Part shown: positions 42,078 through 50,627 of the stretch, one piece after another
How the letters are laid out: each line of letters opens with the position of its first letter
Numbering within the stretch: position 1 is the first letter of the stretch
NCBI GenBank assembly: GCA_045643285.1
Contig: JAZUKN010000058.1
Coordinates: 1 to 64,000 of the forward strand
Direction of reading: 5' to 3'
Source: UMGS1696 sp045643285
GTDB taxonomy: Bacteria > Bacillota > Clostridia > Oscillospirales > CAG-272
Length of the DNA stretch: 64,000 nucleotides
Program-made: the position numbers and the translations under genes
Notes under the pieces: model-generated
Databases searched by the model: none
What the model saw: the letters and a program-made list of their open reading frames with translations, nothing else
Told to the model about the DNA's origin: nothing

Positions 42078-42581
42078 TCAGCCATTGACCTGTTCTACGC
42101 TGATGCCGCGGATCTTTGCGACCTCTTCGGCTGTGCGGAGAGCTTTCAGTCCTTCAAATGTTGCCTTTACAACGTTTGTCGGGTTGTTCGAACGGAGGCA
42201 CTTCGATCTGATGTTCTTGATGCCTGCAAGTTCTACGACCGCACGGACTGTCTTACCTGCGATGATACCTGTACCTTTTGCAGCCGGCTTAAGCAGAACC
42301 TTGCCTGCGCCGAACTCGCCGAGGATCTCGTGCGGGATCGTGCCGTCTTTCAGCGATACTTCGATCATATTCTTCTTTGCGTCTTCGATTGCCTTACGTG
42401 TTGCTTCCGATACTTCGGCTGCTTTGCCGAGTCCGTAGCCTACGTGACCGTTTTCGTCTCCGACAACCATCAGAGCTGCGAAACGTGCTACTCGACCACC
42501 TTTAACGGTTTTGGATACACGGTTCACTACGACGAGCTTTTCTTTTAACTCAAGCCCCTCGGGATTGAATCTCTTTGCCAT
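42078..42581 (-). CDS. rpsE: 30S ribosomal protein S5
   Basis: 167 residues. Double-stranded RNA-binding domain first (LVVVNRVSKTVKGGRVARFAALMVVGD), then the S5 C-terminal domain (PAAKGTGIIAGKTVRAVVELAG). Needed for decoding accuracy and helicase activity at the mRNA entry. Separated from rplR by 327 bp carrying family C copy 2, an abnormally large gap for this gene pair. Confidence 0.97.
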   Translation of the reverse strand: MAKRFNPEGLELKEKLVVVNRVSKTVKGGRVARFAALMVVGDENGHVGYGLGKAAEVSEATRKAIEDAKKNMIEVSLKDGTIPHEILGEFGAGKVLLKPAAKGTGIIAGKTVRAVVELAGIKNIRSKCLRSNNPTNVVKATFEGLKALRTAEEVAKIRGISVEQVNG

Positions 42582-42744
42582 ATTTAATCCTTTCTTTAAG
42601 CACAGCGGTTCTTGCCTCCCGCCACACTTACTGTCGCCTTTTTCGACAGATTATGATGTTTATTTTAATTTGAATAAACAGTGTACAAACCGGCCTTCTC
42701 GCCGACTCGTTCAGTGTAGTGTGATGTGCTGACTTTTTTCGTCA

Positions 42745-42900
42745 CCGCGAAGGGGAACGCGGCTTCTTTGAAAAGAAGCCTGGCAAGAAACTTTATTGAT
42801 TTTTCCGTCGAAATGGGACTCTGTCCCATTCGCGGAAAAATAGATAAAAGTTCTTTGCGGAGCTTTCTTTCAAGAAAGCGACATTTTCTCTCCACGGCGA
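42745..42900. repeat. Family C long palindrome, copy 2 (between rplR and rpsE)
   Basis: Near-identical to copy 1 over about 145 bp (GGCTTCTTTGAAAAGAAGCC, CGTCGAAATGGGACTCTG, GCGGAGCTTTCTTTCAAGAA), same orientation. Ends about 10 nt past the rplR stop. The rest of the gap (42582-42744) holds the rpsE ribosome binding site and no recognisable feature. Confidence 0.87.
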
Positions 42901-42908
42901 CGCAGAAA

Positions 42909-43268
42909 TCAGAACTTCAGACCGCCTTCACGAGCGCCTGCAGCGAGCTCCGATACACGTCCGTGATAGATATAACCGCCGCGGTCGAAAACAACTTCGG
43001 TGATTCCGGCAGCGAGAGCCTTTTCGGCGATTTTAGCGCCGACTTTTTTAGCGGCTTCCTTGTTGGAGCCGATTCCCTCGAATCCGGCTTCTACAGTGGA
43101 AGCGGAGCAGAGGGTAACGCCCTTTACATCGTCGATGATCTGAGCGTAGATGTTAGCGTTGGAGCGGTAAACAGCCAGACGGGGACGTTCGGTCGTACCG
43201 GAGATTTTGCCGCGAACTCTTTTGTGTCTCTTAAGACGCTGAGCATTTTTATCTTTCTTCGTAACCAT
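42909..43268 (-). CDS. rplR: 50S ribosomal protein L18
   Basis: 119 residues. Basic N-terminus (KNAQRLKRHKRVRGKISGT) and core RLAVYRSNANIYAQIIDD. Carries 5S rRNA into the large subunit with L5. AAGGAG precedes the ATG. 18 nt after rplF. Confidence 0.97.
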   Translation of the reverse strand: MVTKKDKNAQRLKRHKRVRGKISGTTERPRLAVYRSNANIYAQIIDDVKGVTLCSASTVEAGFEGIGSNKEAAKKVGAKIAEKALAAGITEVVFDRGGYIYHGRVSELAAGAREGGLKF

Positions 43269-43286
43269 TTTGCACGTCTCCTTTCA

Positions 43287-43826
43287 TTATTTACCGGTCT
43301 TTCCGGCTTTACGGCGGATGAATTCGCCCGTGTACTTAACGCCCTTGCCGTGGTACGGTTCCGGCGGTCTCTTGGAGCGGATCTCTGCCGCGATCTGACC
43401 GCAAACCTGCTTGTCGTAGGACTTTACGATGATCGTGTTGGAATCCGGAACGTCGAACGAAACCTTTTCACTTTCCTCGAAGTAGATCGGGTGGGAGTGG
43501 CCGAGGTTAAGGACGAGCTTCTTGCCTTCCTTAGCTGCTCTGTAACCAACGCCTACGATCTCGAGCTTCTTGGAGTAGCCTTCGGATACGCCGACTACCA
43601 TGTTGTTGATAAGTGTTCTTGTGAGTCCGTGGATGGAACGTGTTTCGTTTTCGTCGTCGGGACGGGATACTGTGATAACAGCGCCGTCAACCTTGACTTC
43701 CATCTGAGGAGCGGCCTTGTATGTCAGCTCGCCCTTCGGACCCTTGACTGTGATAAGATTGTTGTCTCCTACTGTGACGGTTACGCCTGCGGGAACCGTA
43801 ATGGGAGCTCTACCAATTCTTGACAT
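43287..43826 (-). CDS. rplF: 50S ribosomal protein L6
   Basis: 179 residues with two tandem L6 domains. MSRIGRAPITVPAGVTV opens the first, and the C-terminal PPEPYHGKGVKYTGEFIRRK block is diagnostic. Binds 23S rRNA near the sarcin-ricin loop. GAGG lies 7 nt before the ATG. Confidence 0.97.
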   Translation of the reverse strand: MSRIGRAPITVPAGVTVTVGDNNLITVKGPKGELTYKAAPQMEVKVDGAVITVSRPDDENETRSIHGLTRTLINNMVVGVSEGYSKKLEIVGVGYRAAKEGKKLVLNLGHSHPIYFEESEKVSFDVPDSNTIIVKSYDKQVCGQIAAEIRSKRPPEPYHGKGVKYTGEFIRRKAGKTGK

Positions 43827-43846
43827 TGTTATACCTCCTCTTTCCC

Positions 43847-44245
43847 TTACCAGACGAAGGCGAGAATTTCGCCGCCGACATTTTCGTGTCTTGCTTTCTT
43901 ATCGGTCATAATGCCCTTCGATGTGGATACGATAGCGATGCCGAGTCCGTTCATGACCTTCGGCATATCTTCGCAGCCTGCATAAATACGAAGACCCGGC
44001 TTCGATACTCTGCGGAGCCCGTGGATGACCTTGGACTTCTGCTGACCGTACTTAAGTGTGATTCTGATCACACCCTGCTTGCCGTCTTCGATGACCTGTA
44101 CTCCCTTGATGTAGCCCTCTTCGAGAAGAATGTCTGCGATCGACTTCTTCAGATTCGATGCCGGTACATCAACGGTTTCGTGCTTTGCGTTATTCGCATT
44201 TCTGATTCGCGTGAGCATATCAGCGATAACGTCTGAAATCTGCAT
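43847..44245 (-). CDS. rpsH: 30S ribosomal protein S8
   Basis: 132 residues from the ATG at 44245 (MQISDVIADMLTRIRNANNA), preceded by AGGAGG at 9 nt. Eight more open codons upstream have no ribosome binding site. The C-terminal STSKGIMTDKKARHENVGGE block contacts 16S rRNA. A 380 bp gap with an inverted family C element separates it from rpsN. Confidence 0.97.
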   Translation of the reverse strand: MQISDVIADMLTRIRNANNAKHETVDVPASNLKKSIADILLEEGYIKGVQVIEDGKQGVIRITLKYGQQKSKVIHGLRRVSKPGLRIYAGCEDMPKVMNGLGIAIVSTSKGIMTDKKARHENVGGEILAFVW

Positions 44246-44366
44246 AATTGTTTTCCTCCTGTCATGCAAGTATTGTTTTTTCTTGCTGCTCTGTAGTTTT
44301 ACACATACCGCGTAAACTTTACAAAGCCGCTTACCGGTGGTAAAAACCTGCTGCCTGTGCGTCGTG

Positions 44367-44507
44367 CGCGACGGGGATGTCGCTTCTTTGAAAAGAAGCT
44401 CCGCAAGAAACTTTTATCTATTTTTCGTCGGAATGGGACGCGTCCCATTCGACGAAAAATCAATAAAGCTTTTTGGCAGGCTTTTTCTCGAAAAAGCCGC
44501 GTACCCC
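44367..44507. repeat. Family C long palindrome, copy 3 (between rpsN and rpsH, inverted)
   Basis: Begins CGCTTCTTTGAAAAGAAGC, arm CCGCAAGAAACTTTTATC, centre ATGGGACGCGTCCCAT, opposite arm AATAAAGCTTTTTGGCAG, closing hairpin GGCTTTTTCTCGAAAAAGCC. It aligns to the reverse complement of copies 1 and 2. The remaining gap (44246-44366 and 44508-44625) holds no gene. Confidence 0.85.
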
Positions 44508-44625
44508 TTCACTCACGCCGTGCAGTCACCCGATTTTCCTGCCGGTATGGACTTATATACCGTGCGGGAACGGGTTAATTCCCGTAATGGTTGAAAAAAT
44601 AGGGATCAGCGAAAAGATCGACGAA

Positions 44626-44811
44626 TTACCACGAAGCTTTTCTTACGCCGGGGATTTCGCCCTTGTAAGCGAGTTCGCGGAAGCAGATACGGCAGATACC
44701 GTATTTGCGGAGATAAGCGTGAGGTCTGCCGCAGATCTTGCAACGGTTGTATTCTCTTGTGGAGAACTTCTGTGCCTTCTGCTGCTTCAGTATCATAGAT
44801 GTTTTAGCCAT
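44626..44811 (-). CDS. rpsZ: 30S ribosomal protein S14, zinc type Z
   Basis: 61 residues, the short zinc-binding form. C-x2-C...C-x2-C ligands C24, C27, C40 and C43 (RCKICGRP, GICRICF). Assembles late into the 30S head. It lies between rplE and rpsH, where Gram-positives keep the type Z gene. Confidence 0.97.
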   Translation of the reverse strand: MAKTSMILKQQKAQKFSTREYNRCKICGRPHAYLRKYGICRICFRELAYKGEIPGVRKASW

Positions 44812-44831
44812 TTCTGTTCTTCCTCTCTATC

Positions 44832-45374
44832 TTATTTTGCAAACGGAGCGCCAAACAGAGTAAGGAGCTCTTTTGCTTCAGCGTCGGTAGGTGCTGTGGT
44901 AACGAAGCAGATGTCCATACCACGGATCTTGTCTACCTTGTCGTACTCGATTTCGGGGAAGATAAGCTGTTCTTTAAGACCGAGGGCGTAGTTGCCGCGT
45001 CCGTCAAAAGCATCAGCGTTGATACCCTTGAAGTCACGAACTCTCGGAAGTGCGAAGTTGAAGAGACGATCCATGAATTCGTACATCATATCGCCGCGGA
45101 GTGTTACCTTCGCACCGATCTTCATGCCCTGACGGAGTTTGAAGTTAGCTACGGACTTCTTAGCGTAAGTCGGAACTGCCTTCTGACCTGTGATGAGGGA
45201 GAGATCTGCGATGATGTTGTCGATGACCTTGGAGTTTTCCTTAGCTTCGCCGGCACCGATGTTGACAACGATCTTGTCGAGCTTCGGGATCTGCATTACG
45301 CTCTTGTACTCAAACTTCTTGAGAAGAGCGGGAGCGATCTCGTTCTTGTATAATTCTTTAAGTCTTGCAGCCAT
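44832..45374 (-). CDS. rplE: 50S ribosomal protein L5
   Basis: 180 residues. MAARLKELYKNEIAPALLKKF N-terminus and GKGITMDICFVTTAPTD-like C-terminal motif (here RGMDICFVTTAPTDAEAKEL). Binds 5S rRNA and forms bridge B1b with S13. Spaced 12 nt from rplX. Confidence 0.97.
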   Translation of the reverse strand: MAARLKELYKNEIAPALLKKFEYKSVMQIPKLDKIVVNIGAGEAKENSKVIDNIIADLSLITGQKAVPTYAKKSVANFKLRQGMKIGAKVTLRGDMMYEFMDRLFNFALPRVRDFKGINADAFDGRGNYALGLKEQLIFPEIEYDKVDKIRGMDICFVTTAPTDAEAKELLTLFGAPFAK

Positions 45375-45386
45375 CGTCTACCTCCA

Positions 45387-45704
45387 TCAAATCTCAGCGC
45401 CGCACTTAGCGCAGACGCGGATTTTCTTGTCGCCGTCGATCTTGTGAGCGGCTCTTGTTGCCTTTTTGCACTTATCGCAGTAGAGCTGAACCTTGCACGA
45501 ATACATAGCAGCCGGTGCTTCAACGATGCCGCCCTGTTCCTGTGCGCTTCTCGGTTTAACGTGCTTCTTTACGATATTTGCGCCTTCTACGATGACTTTG
45601 CCTTCCTTCGGGGAAGTACCGATAACCTTACCGATCTTGCCCTTGGAGTTACCGGAAACGACGATAACGTTATCGCCTGTCTTTACATGAAGCTTTTTAA
45701 TCAT
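45387..45704 (-). CDS. rplX: 50S ribosomal protein L24
   Basis: 105 residues. KOW motif at the N-terminus (KTGDNVIVVSGNSKGKIGKV) and the KPRSAQEQGGIVEAPA block. The C-terminal half carries C-x2-C pairs (CDKCKK and CAKCG), a putative zinc ribbon seen in many clostridial L24. Assembly initiator for the 50S subunit. Confidence 0.97.
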   Translation of the reverse strand: MIKKLHVKTGDNVIVVSGNSKGKIGKVIGTSPKEGKVIVEGANIVKKHVKPRSAQEQGGIVEAPAAMYSCKVQLYCDKCKKATRAAHKIDGDKKIRVCAKCGAEI

Positions 45705-45719
45705 TTTCGTTTACCTCCA

Positions 45720-46088
45720 TTAAAGAACTTCCGGTGCGAGGGACAGGATCTTTGTGTACTCGTGCTCACGAAGCTCGCGGGCTACAGGGCCAAAGATACG
45801 TGTTCCCTTCGGGTTCTTGTCGTCTGAAATGATAACCGCTGCATTCTCGTCGAACTTTAAGTACGAACCGTCGTTTCTGCGGATACCCTTTACTGTTCTT
45901 ACTACAACTGCCTTAACTACGTCGCCCTTCTTGACTACGCCGCCGGGAGTTGCTTTCTTTACTGCGCAGATTACTATGTCGCCGATGCCTGCATAGCGTC
46001 TGCCTGTGCCGCCGATTACTCTGATGCACATAAGTTCCTTTGCACCGGTGTTGTCGGCAACCTTCATAAGTGACTGTTGCTGTATCAC
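45720..46088 (-). CDS. rplN: 50S ribosomal protein L14
   Basis: 122 residues, full length. MIQQQSLMKVADNTGAKELM and GTRIFGPVARELREHEYTKIL are highly conserved L14 blocks. Faces the subunit interface and binds the silencing factor RsfS. Upstream gap of 291 bp to rpsQ carries a half family C element. Confidence 0.98.
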   Translation of the reverse strand: MIQQQSLMKVADNTGAKELMCIRVIGGTGRRYAGIGDIVICAVKKATPGGVVKKGDVVKAVVVRTVKGIRRNDGSYLKFDENAAVIISDDKNPKGTRIFGPVARELREHEYTKILSLAPEVL

Positions 46089-46169
46089 TTTGCTATTCCT
46101 CCTGAATTTTATTTTCGCGTTCTTTGACGCGGTAAATCGAGGAGCCGCATTTTAATCCGGCTGTGTGGA

Positions 46170-46305
46170 TGTATGCGTCTTACATACCCTCGGTCGAAAG
46201 AAACGCATCTACGGTGCCACTTTTCTTTCGCTCCGCACCCTCGGGGAGTTACGGGGAAGACGCGGCTTTCTTAGAAGAAAGCCTGACAAAGAATTTTATC
46301 AAAAA
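46170..46305. repeat. Family C half copy and adjoining hairpin (between rpsQ and rplN)
   Basis: 46251-46305 matches the first arm of family C (GACGCGGCTTTCTTAGAAGAAAGCC then TGACAAAGAATTTTAT) with no second arm. Just before it, CGAAAGAAACGCATC (46190s) and TTTTCTTTCG (46220s) form a separate inverted repeat, and CCCTCGG occurs twice. Probably a decayed insertion. Confidence 0.65.
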
Positions 46306-46379
46306 TGTCTTGATATAATCGTTTGTTTTCCGTTTCCTCGTCCGTTACTCCAGAATTGTCAGTACTGATTACCGACAGA

Positions 46380-46637
46380 TTATTTTGCTTTTTCGATGAT
46401 CTGAACAAGTCTCCATCTCTTTGTTTTGGAGAGAGGTCTTGTTTCCATAACTTCTACGGTATCACCGATGCCGCATTCGTTGTTCGCATCGTGAGCGTGA
46501 AGAGTTTTTGTTCTCTTGACGATCTTGCCGTATACGGGGTGTTTTACGTGGTCTTCGATTGCGACTACGATGGTCTTGTCCATCTTATCGCTGACGACCT
46601 TACCCACTCTGGTTTTTCTGAGAGCGCGTTCTTCCAT
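46380..46637 (-). CDS. rpsQ: 30S ribosomal protein S17
   Basis: 85 residues, OB fold. RKTRVGKVVSDKMDKTIVVAIED is the conserved N-terminal block. Primary 16S rRNA binder. 14 nt after rpmC. Confidence 0.97.
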   Translation of the reverse strand: MEERALRKTRVGKVVSDKMDKTIVVAIEDHVKHPVYGKIVKRTKTLHAHDANNECGIGDTVEVMETRPLSKTKRWRLVQIIEKAK

Positions 46638-46651
46638 TTTCCTTTACCCCC

Positions 46652-46840
46652 TTATGCCTTCTTCTCGGAGATGATTGTCATCACGCGAGCGATATCCTTC
46701 TTGGTGTCCGCAATCTTACGGGGATTGTCAAGCTGGTTGATAGCGTGCTGGAAACGGAGTGTGAACAGCTCTGTTTTGAGATCCTTCAGCATAGCTTCCA
46801 GTTCTTCGCTTGTTTTTGTTCTGAGTTCTGATGCTTTCAC
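46652..46840 (-). CDS. rpmC: 50S ribosomal protein L29
   Basis: 62-residue two-helix hairpin: MKASELRTKTSEELEAMLKD then LFTLRFQHAINQLDNPRKIA. Sits by the exit tunnel near the trigger factor and SRP docking site. Starts 3 nt after the rplP stop. Confidence 0.97.
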   Translation of the reverse strand: MKASELRTKTSEELEAMLKDLKTELFTLRFQHAINQLDNPRKIADTKKDIARVMTIISEKKA

Positions 46841-46843
46841 AGC

Positions 46844-47278
46844 TTAACCCTCCACTTCTTTCTCAAGTTGTTCCTTGGTTGCGAAACGGCACTTGATCGG
46901 GAGCTTGTGCATTGCAAGACGCATAGCCTCGCGTGCTACTTCTTCCGAAACGTCGCCCATTTCAAAGAGCACTCTGCCCGGCTTTACGACTGCTACCCAA
47001 TATTCGGGAGTACCTTTACCGGAACCCATTCGGGTTTCAGCCGGCTTTTCGGTGATCGGCTTGTCGGGGAATATCTTGATCCATACCTGACCGCCACGCT
47101 TTGTGTAACGTGTCATTGCGATACGGGCTGCTTCGATCTGGTTCGATGTGATCCATGCAGGTTCAACTGCAACGAGACCGAACTGGCCGTTTGTGATTTT
47201 GTTGCCGCGGAGAGCTTTACCTTTCATACGGCCTCTCTGAACGCGTCTGTATTTGATTTTACCGTTCGGCTGTAACAT
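46844..47278 (-). CDS. rplP: 50S ribosomal protein L16
   Basis: 144 residues. The N-terminus MLQPNGKIKYRRVQRGRMKG departs from the usual MLLPKRVKYR by a two-residue insertion. The core (ALEPAWI-type here AVEPAWITSNQIEAARIAMTRY) is standard. Its ATG shares one base with the rpsC stop (TAATG), so the two are coupled. Confidence 0.97.
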   Translation of the reverse strand: MLQPNGKIKYRRVQRGRMKGKALRGNKITNGQFGLVAVEPAWITSNQIEAARIAMTRYTKRGGQVWIKIFPDKPITEKPAETRMGSGKGTPEYWVAVVKPGRVLFEMGDVSEEVAREAMRLAMHKLPIKCRFATKEQLEKEVEG

Positions 47279-48165
47279 TAGTTAGCTCCTCCTTCTTCTT
47301 CGACTTTAGCGGGTTCAGCTTTCGGTGCTCTGGGCATTCTGGGTGCTCTCGGAGCTGTGGGCTGTTCCTTACCGAAGGATTTCTTGTCGTCGCGGCGACC
47401 GAATCCCGGTTTACCGTCTCTTGCGCCTTCTCTTCTTTCGCCCGGCTTCTGATCTCTGCGATCTCTTCTGGGGCCGCGGTTGTCGCGTCTGTCACCACGA
47501 GCGCGTCTGTCGTCTCTGCCTGTACGAGCTACTTCGGAGAGAACTTCTCCCTTGTAGATCCAGACCTTAACGCCGATCTTACCGTATGTGGTGTTAGCTT
47601 CCCAGAAACCGTAGTCGATGTCTGCACGGATCGTCTGAAGCGGAATTGTACCTTCGTGGTAGTGCTCTGTTCTTGCGATTTCAGCACCTGCAAGACGGCC
47701 GCTGAGTGTGATCTTGATACCCTTTGCACCGAGGCGCATTGTGTTTCTGATCGCCATCTTCATAGCGCGTCTGAATGCTACACGTCTTTCGAGCTGAGAA
47801 GCGATGTTCTCTGCAACGAGCTGAGCGCAAAGGTCAACGGGCTTAACTTCGACAACGTTTACGTTGACGGGTGTGCCTGCGATCTTGGAGAGATCGAGCT
47901 TGAGCTGGTCAATAGCGGATCCCTGACGTCCGATTACGAAACCGGGCTTTGCGCAGTGGATAATGACGGTAACCTTACCGGTGTTGTCGCGTTCGATCTC
48001 GACTTCGGGAACACCTGCGTCGAGAAGGTTCTTTTTAACGTACTTTCTGATCTTGTTGTCCTGAACGAGGGTGTCGCCGAACTTCTCATCCGGAGCATAC
48101 CATTTGGAAGACCAGGGTTTGATTACGCCGACTCTGAGGCCGTGCGGATTAACTTTCTGTCCCAT
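47278..48165 (-). CDS. rpsC: 30S ribosomal protein S3 with long charged C-terminal tail
   Basis: 295 residues against the usual 210-230. Residues 1-212 hold the KH domain (FVIGRQGSAIDQLK, 77-90) and the S3 C-terminal domain (GAEIARTEHYHEGTIPLQTI). Residues about 213-295 are a low-complexity Arg/Asp/Gly tail (RTGRDDRRARGDRRDNRGPR then a Pro/Ala/Glu end). Such tails occur in some Clostridia and Actinobacteria, but this one is long. Overlaps rplP by 1 nt. GGAGG lies 8 nt before the ATG. Confidence 0.97.
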   Translation of the reverse strand: MGQKVNPHGLRVGVIKPWSSKWYAPDEKFGDTLVQDNKIRKYVKKNLLDAGVPEVEIERDNTGKVTVIIHCAKPGFVIGRQGSAIDQLKLDLSKIAGTPVNVNVVEVKPVDLCAQLVAENIASQLERRVAFRRAMKMAIRNTMRLGAKGIKITLSGRLAGAEIARTEHYHEGTIPLQTIRADIDYGFWEANTTYGKIGVKVWIYKGEVLSEVARTGRDDRRARGDRRDNRGPRRDRRDQKPGERREGARDGKPGFGRRDDKKSFGKEQPTAPRAPRMPRAPKAEPAKVEEEGGAN

Positions 48166-48178
48166 TTTCGACTCCTCC

Positions 48179-48514
48179 TCATTCTTTCTCAGCCACGCCG
48201 ATTGTGATGTGGCTCATTCTCTTAAGCATTCTGTCAGCGGAACCTTTTCCTCTGGGGTTCATTCTCTTCATTGTCATGCCCGCGCCTACGAAGCATTCGG
48301 AAACGTAGAGCTTTTCGGGATCCATGTGGAAGTTTACAACAGCGTCTGCCGCCACCTTATTAAGGAGCTTGAGGCAATGTTCGCTTGCTGCTTTGGGTGT
48401 ATTCTTGAGAATACCGACCGCTGTCCCCACGTCCTTGCCTCTGATGAGGTCGAGAACGATCGAAACCTTACGAGGGGAGATGCGGATGTGTTTCTGTGTA
48501 GATTTTGTTTCCAT
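48179..48514 (-). CDS. rplV: 50S ribosomal protein L22
   Basis: 111 residues. RISPRKVSIVLDLIRGKDV and the extended hairpin tip region (VGAGMTMKRMNPRGKG) that lines the exit tunnel and bears macrolide-resistance mutations in other species. 22 nt after rpsS. Confidence 0.97.
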   Translation of the reverse strand: METKSTQKHIRISPRKVSIVLDLIRGKDVGTAVGILKNTPKAASEHCLKLLNKVAADAVVNFHMDPEKLYVSECFVGAGMTMKRMNPRGKGSADRMLKRMSHITIGVAEKE

Positions 48515-48536
48515 CTTTTTTATTCTCCCTCGTCAA

Positions 48537-48818
48537 TTATTTACCGTTATTGGAAGTCTTGCTGCCTGCGTGACCCTTGAAGGTTCTTGTAGGAGCGAAT
48601 TCACCGAACTTATGTCCGATCATATCTTCCGTTACATATACAGGAACGTGCTTTCTGCCGTCGTGAACTGCTACTGTGTGTCCGACGAATTCCGGGAATA
48701 TCGTAGAGGCTCTCGACCATGTCTTGAGCACCTTCTTTTCGCCCTTTTCGTTCATTTCGCATACTCTCTTGTAGAGCTTTTCTTCAATGAACGGTGCTTT
48801 TTTCAAACTTCTGCTCAT
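48537..48818 (-). CDS. rpsS: 30S ribosomal protein S19
   Basis: 93 residues: MSRSLKKAPFIEEKLYKRVC and GHTVAVHDGRKHVPVYVTEDMIGHK blocks. Binds the 30S head with S13. 18 nt after rplB. Confidence 0.97.
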   Translation of the reverse strand: MSRSLKKAPFIEEKLYKRVCEMNEKGEKKVLKTWSRASTIFPEFVGHTVAVHDGRKHVPVYVTEDMIGHKFGEFAPTRTFKGHAGSKTSNNGK

Positions 48819-48836
48819 TTATAGTTGCCTCCTTCC

Positions 48837-49667
48837 TTATTTTGCGTTTCTGCGTTTAACGATCATCTTGTCGGTTCTTGCCTTCTTGTTACGAGTCTTG
48901 TAACCGAGAGCGGGCTTACCCCAAGGAGTTACAGGGCCGGGACGACCGACCGGGGACTTACCTTCACCACCACCGTGAGGGTGATCGCAGGGGTTCATTA
49001 CGGAACCGCGGACTGTCGGGCGGATACCCATGTGACGAGTCTTGCCGGCTTTACCGATCTTGACTGTGTCGTGTTCGATGTTGCCGATCTGACCGATCGT
49101 TGCCTTGCAGTCGGAACGGATGTAGCGCATCTCGCCGGACGGGAGACGAACCATTGTAAGCGCACCTTCACGGCCCATGAGCTGTGCCTGAGCACCTGCG
49201 GAACGGACAAGCTGACCGCCGTTGCCGGGATAAAGCTCGATGTTGTGAATGAATGTACCTACGGGGATGTTTGCGAGGGGAAGTGTGTTGCCGGGGACGA
49301 TATCTGCGTTCTCACCGGAGTAGAGAACTGCGCCGTCTGTTACACCGACAGGAGCGAGAATGTAGCTCTTCTTACCTGCTTCGTCCTGAAGAAGGGCGAT
49401 GTAGGATGTACGGTTCGGGTCGTACTCGATACCGATGACTGTCTGAGCGGATGTGTTCTGTCTCTTGAAGTCGATGATTCTGTATTTCTGACGGTTTCCG
49501 CCGCCCTTGTGGCGAACTGTGATTCTGCCGTAGGAGTTACGGCCTGCGTTTTTCTTCTTTACTGCGAGAAGGCTCTTTTCGGGTGTGAACTTTGTGAGTT
49601 CTTCGAAAGAGGGAACAGACATATTTCTTCTCGCCGCAGAAGTCGGCTTGTATTTGATTGTAGGCAT
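48837..49667 (-). CDS. rplB: 50S ribosomal protein L2
   Basis: 276 residues. Conserved C-terminal GSVMNPCDHPHGGGEGKSP loop with the His needed for peptidyl-transferase assembly, and the RNA-binding core GGGNRQKYRIIDFKR. Full length. 19 nt after rplW. Confidence 0.98.
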   Translation of the reverse strand: MPTIKYKPTSAARRNMSVPSFEELTKFTPEKSLLAVKKKNAGRNSYGRITVRHKGGGNRQKYRIIDFKRQNTSAQTVIGIEYDPNRTSYIALLQDEAGKKSYILAPVGVTDGAVLYSGENADIVPGNTLPLANIPVGTFIHNIELYPGNGGQLVRSAGAQAQLMGREGALTMVRLPSGEMRYIRSDCKATIGQIGNIEHDTVKIGKAGKTRHMGIRPTVRGSVMNPCDHPHGGGEGKSPVGRPGPVTPWGKPALGYKTRNKKARTDKMIVKRRNAK

Positions 49668-49686
49668 CTGTGTTATCCTCCTTCAA

Positions 49687-49983
49687 TTAGTTCATACCTT
49701 CAAAGAATTCGATAGACTTCGAATCCTCTGTAAGAGTTACGATGGCTTTCTTCCAAGCGGCTGTCTTGCCTTCAACATAGCGAACGCGTTTCTTCTTCGC
49801 TTTCATGCTGATCGTGTTGACTGCCTTGACCTTTGTTCCGTCGAACATAGCTTCAACTGCCTTTGCGATCTCCGGCTTTGTAGCGTCTTTAGCGACTTCA
49901 AAGCTGTACTTCTTCTGAGAGATCATGTCCATGGAACGTTCTGTGATAAGAGGTCTGATGATGATATCCTGAACGAATTTCAT
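49687..49983 (-). CDS. rplW: 50S ribosomal protein L23
   Basis: 98 residues: DIIIRPLITERSMDMISQKKY, then the tunnel-side loop region VNTISMKAKKKRVRYVEGK. Docking site for trigger factor and SRP. The ATG overlaps the rplD stop by 1 nt (TAATG). Confidence 0.97.
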   Translation of the reverse strand: MKFVQDIIIRPLITERSMDMISQKKYSFEVAKDATKPEIAKAVEAMFDGTKVKAVNTISMKAKKKRVRYVEGKTAAWKKAIVTLTEDSKSIEFFEGMN

Positions 49984-50606
49984 TACGCATATACCTCCTC
50001 GAGTTTTTCTGCAGCACCCTTGGCGATAACGAAGGAATCGCAGTTCAGAATGTCATAAACATTCAGAGTATTTACGAGAGCGACCTTAACGCCTTCGATG
50101 TTTGCGAGGCTCTTAATAACCTTTTCGTCGTTTTCGGCGAGGACTACGAGAGCCTTCTTAGCTGCGCCAACTGCGGCGAGCATCTTTACCATAACTTTTG
50201 TCTTGAACTCAGCAGTCTCGATCTTGTCGATAACGATCATTTCGTTACCTGCGACCTTAGAGGAGAGAGCGGAGATCATAGCGAGCTTCTTGACCTTCTT
50301 GTTCATCTTCGTCTTGTAGAGACGAGGCTTCGGGCCGAGAGCTACGCCGCCGTGTGTCCACTGAGGAGATCTTGTGGAACCCTGTCTTGCACGACCGGAA
50401 CCCTTCTGCTTCCACGGTTTTCTGCCGCCGCCGGAAACTTCTGTTCTTGTCAGTGTGGACTGAGTACCCTGTCTCTGGTTACCGAGATATCTTTTTACTG
50501 CTGCGTGGAGGACAGCACCGTTGATATCGGCTGCGAATACGAGATCGGAGAGTGTCATCTTGCCGACTTCTTCGCCTGCCATATTTAATACTTTAATTTC
50601 GGGCAT
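49983..50606 (-). CDS. rplD: 50S ribosomal protein L4
   Basis: 207 residues. The extended tunnel loop (TQSTLTRTEVSGGGRKPWKQ then KGSGRARQGSTRSPQW) is intact. In other bacteria L4 represses the S10 operon through its leader RNA. Here a structured segment precedes rplC. Overlaps rplW by 1 nt. Confidence 0.97.
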   Translation of the reverse strand: MPEIKVLNMAGEEVGKMTLSDLVFAADINGAVLHAAVKRYLGNQRQGTQSTLTRTEVSGGGRKPWKQKGSGRARQGSTRSPQWTHGGVALGPKPRLYKTKMNKKVKKLAMISALSSKVAGNEMIVIDKIETAEFKTKVMVKMLAAVGAAKKALVVLAENDEKVIKSLANIEGVKVALVNTLNVYDILNCDSFVIAKGAAEKLEEVYA

Positions 50607-50627
50607 TTCTGTTTTCCTCCTTCCGAC

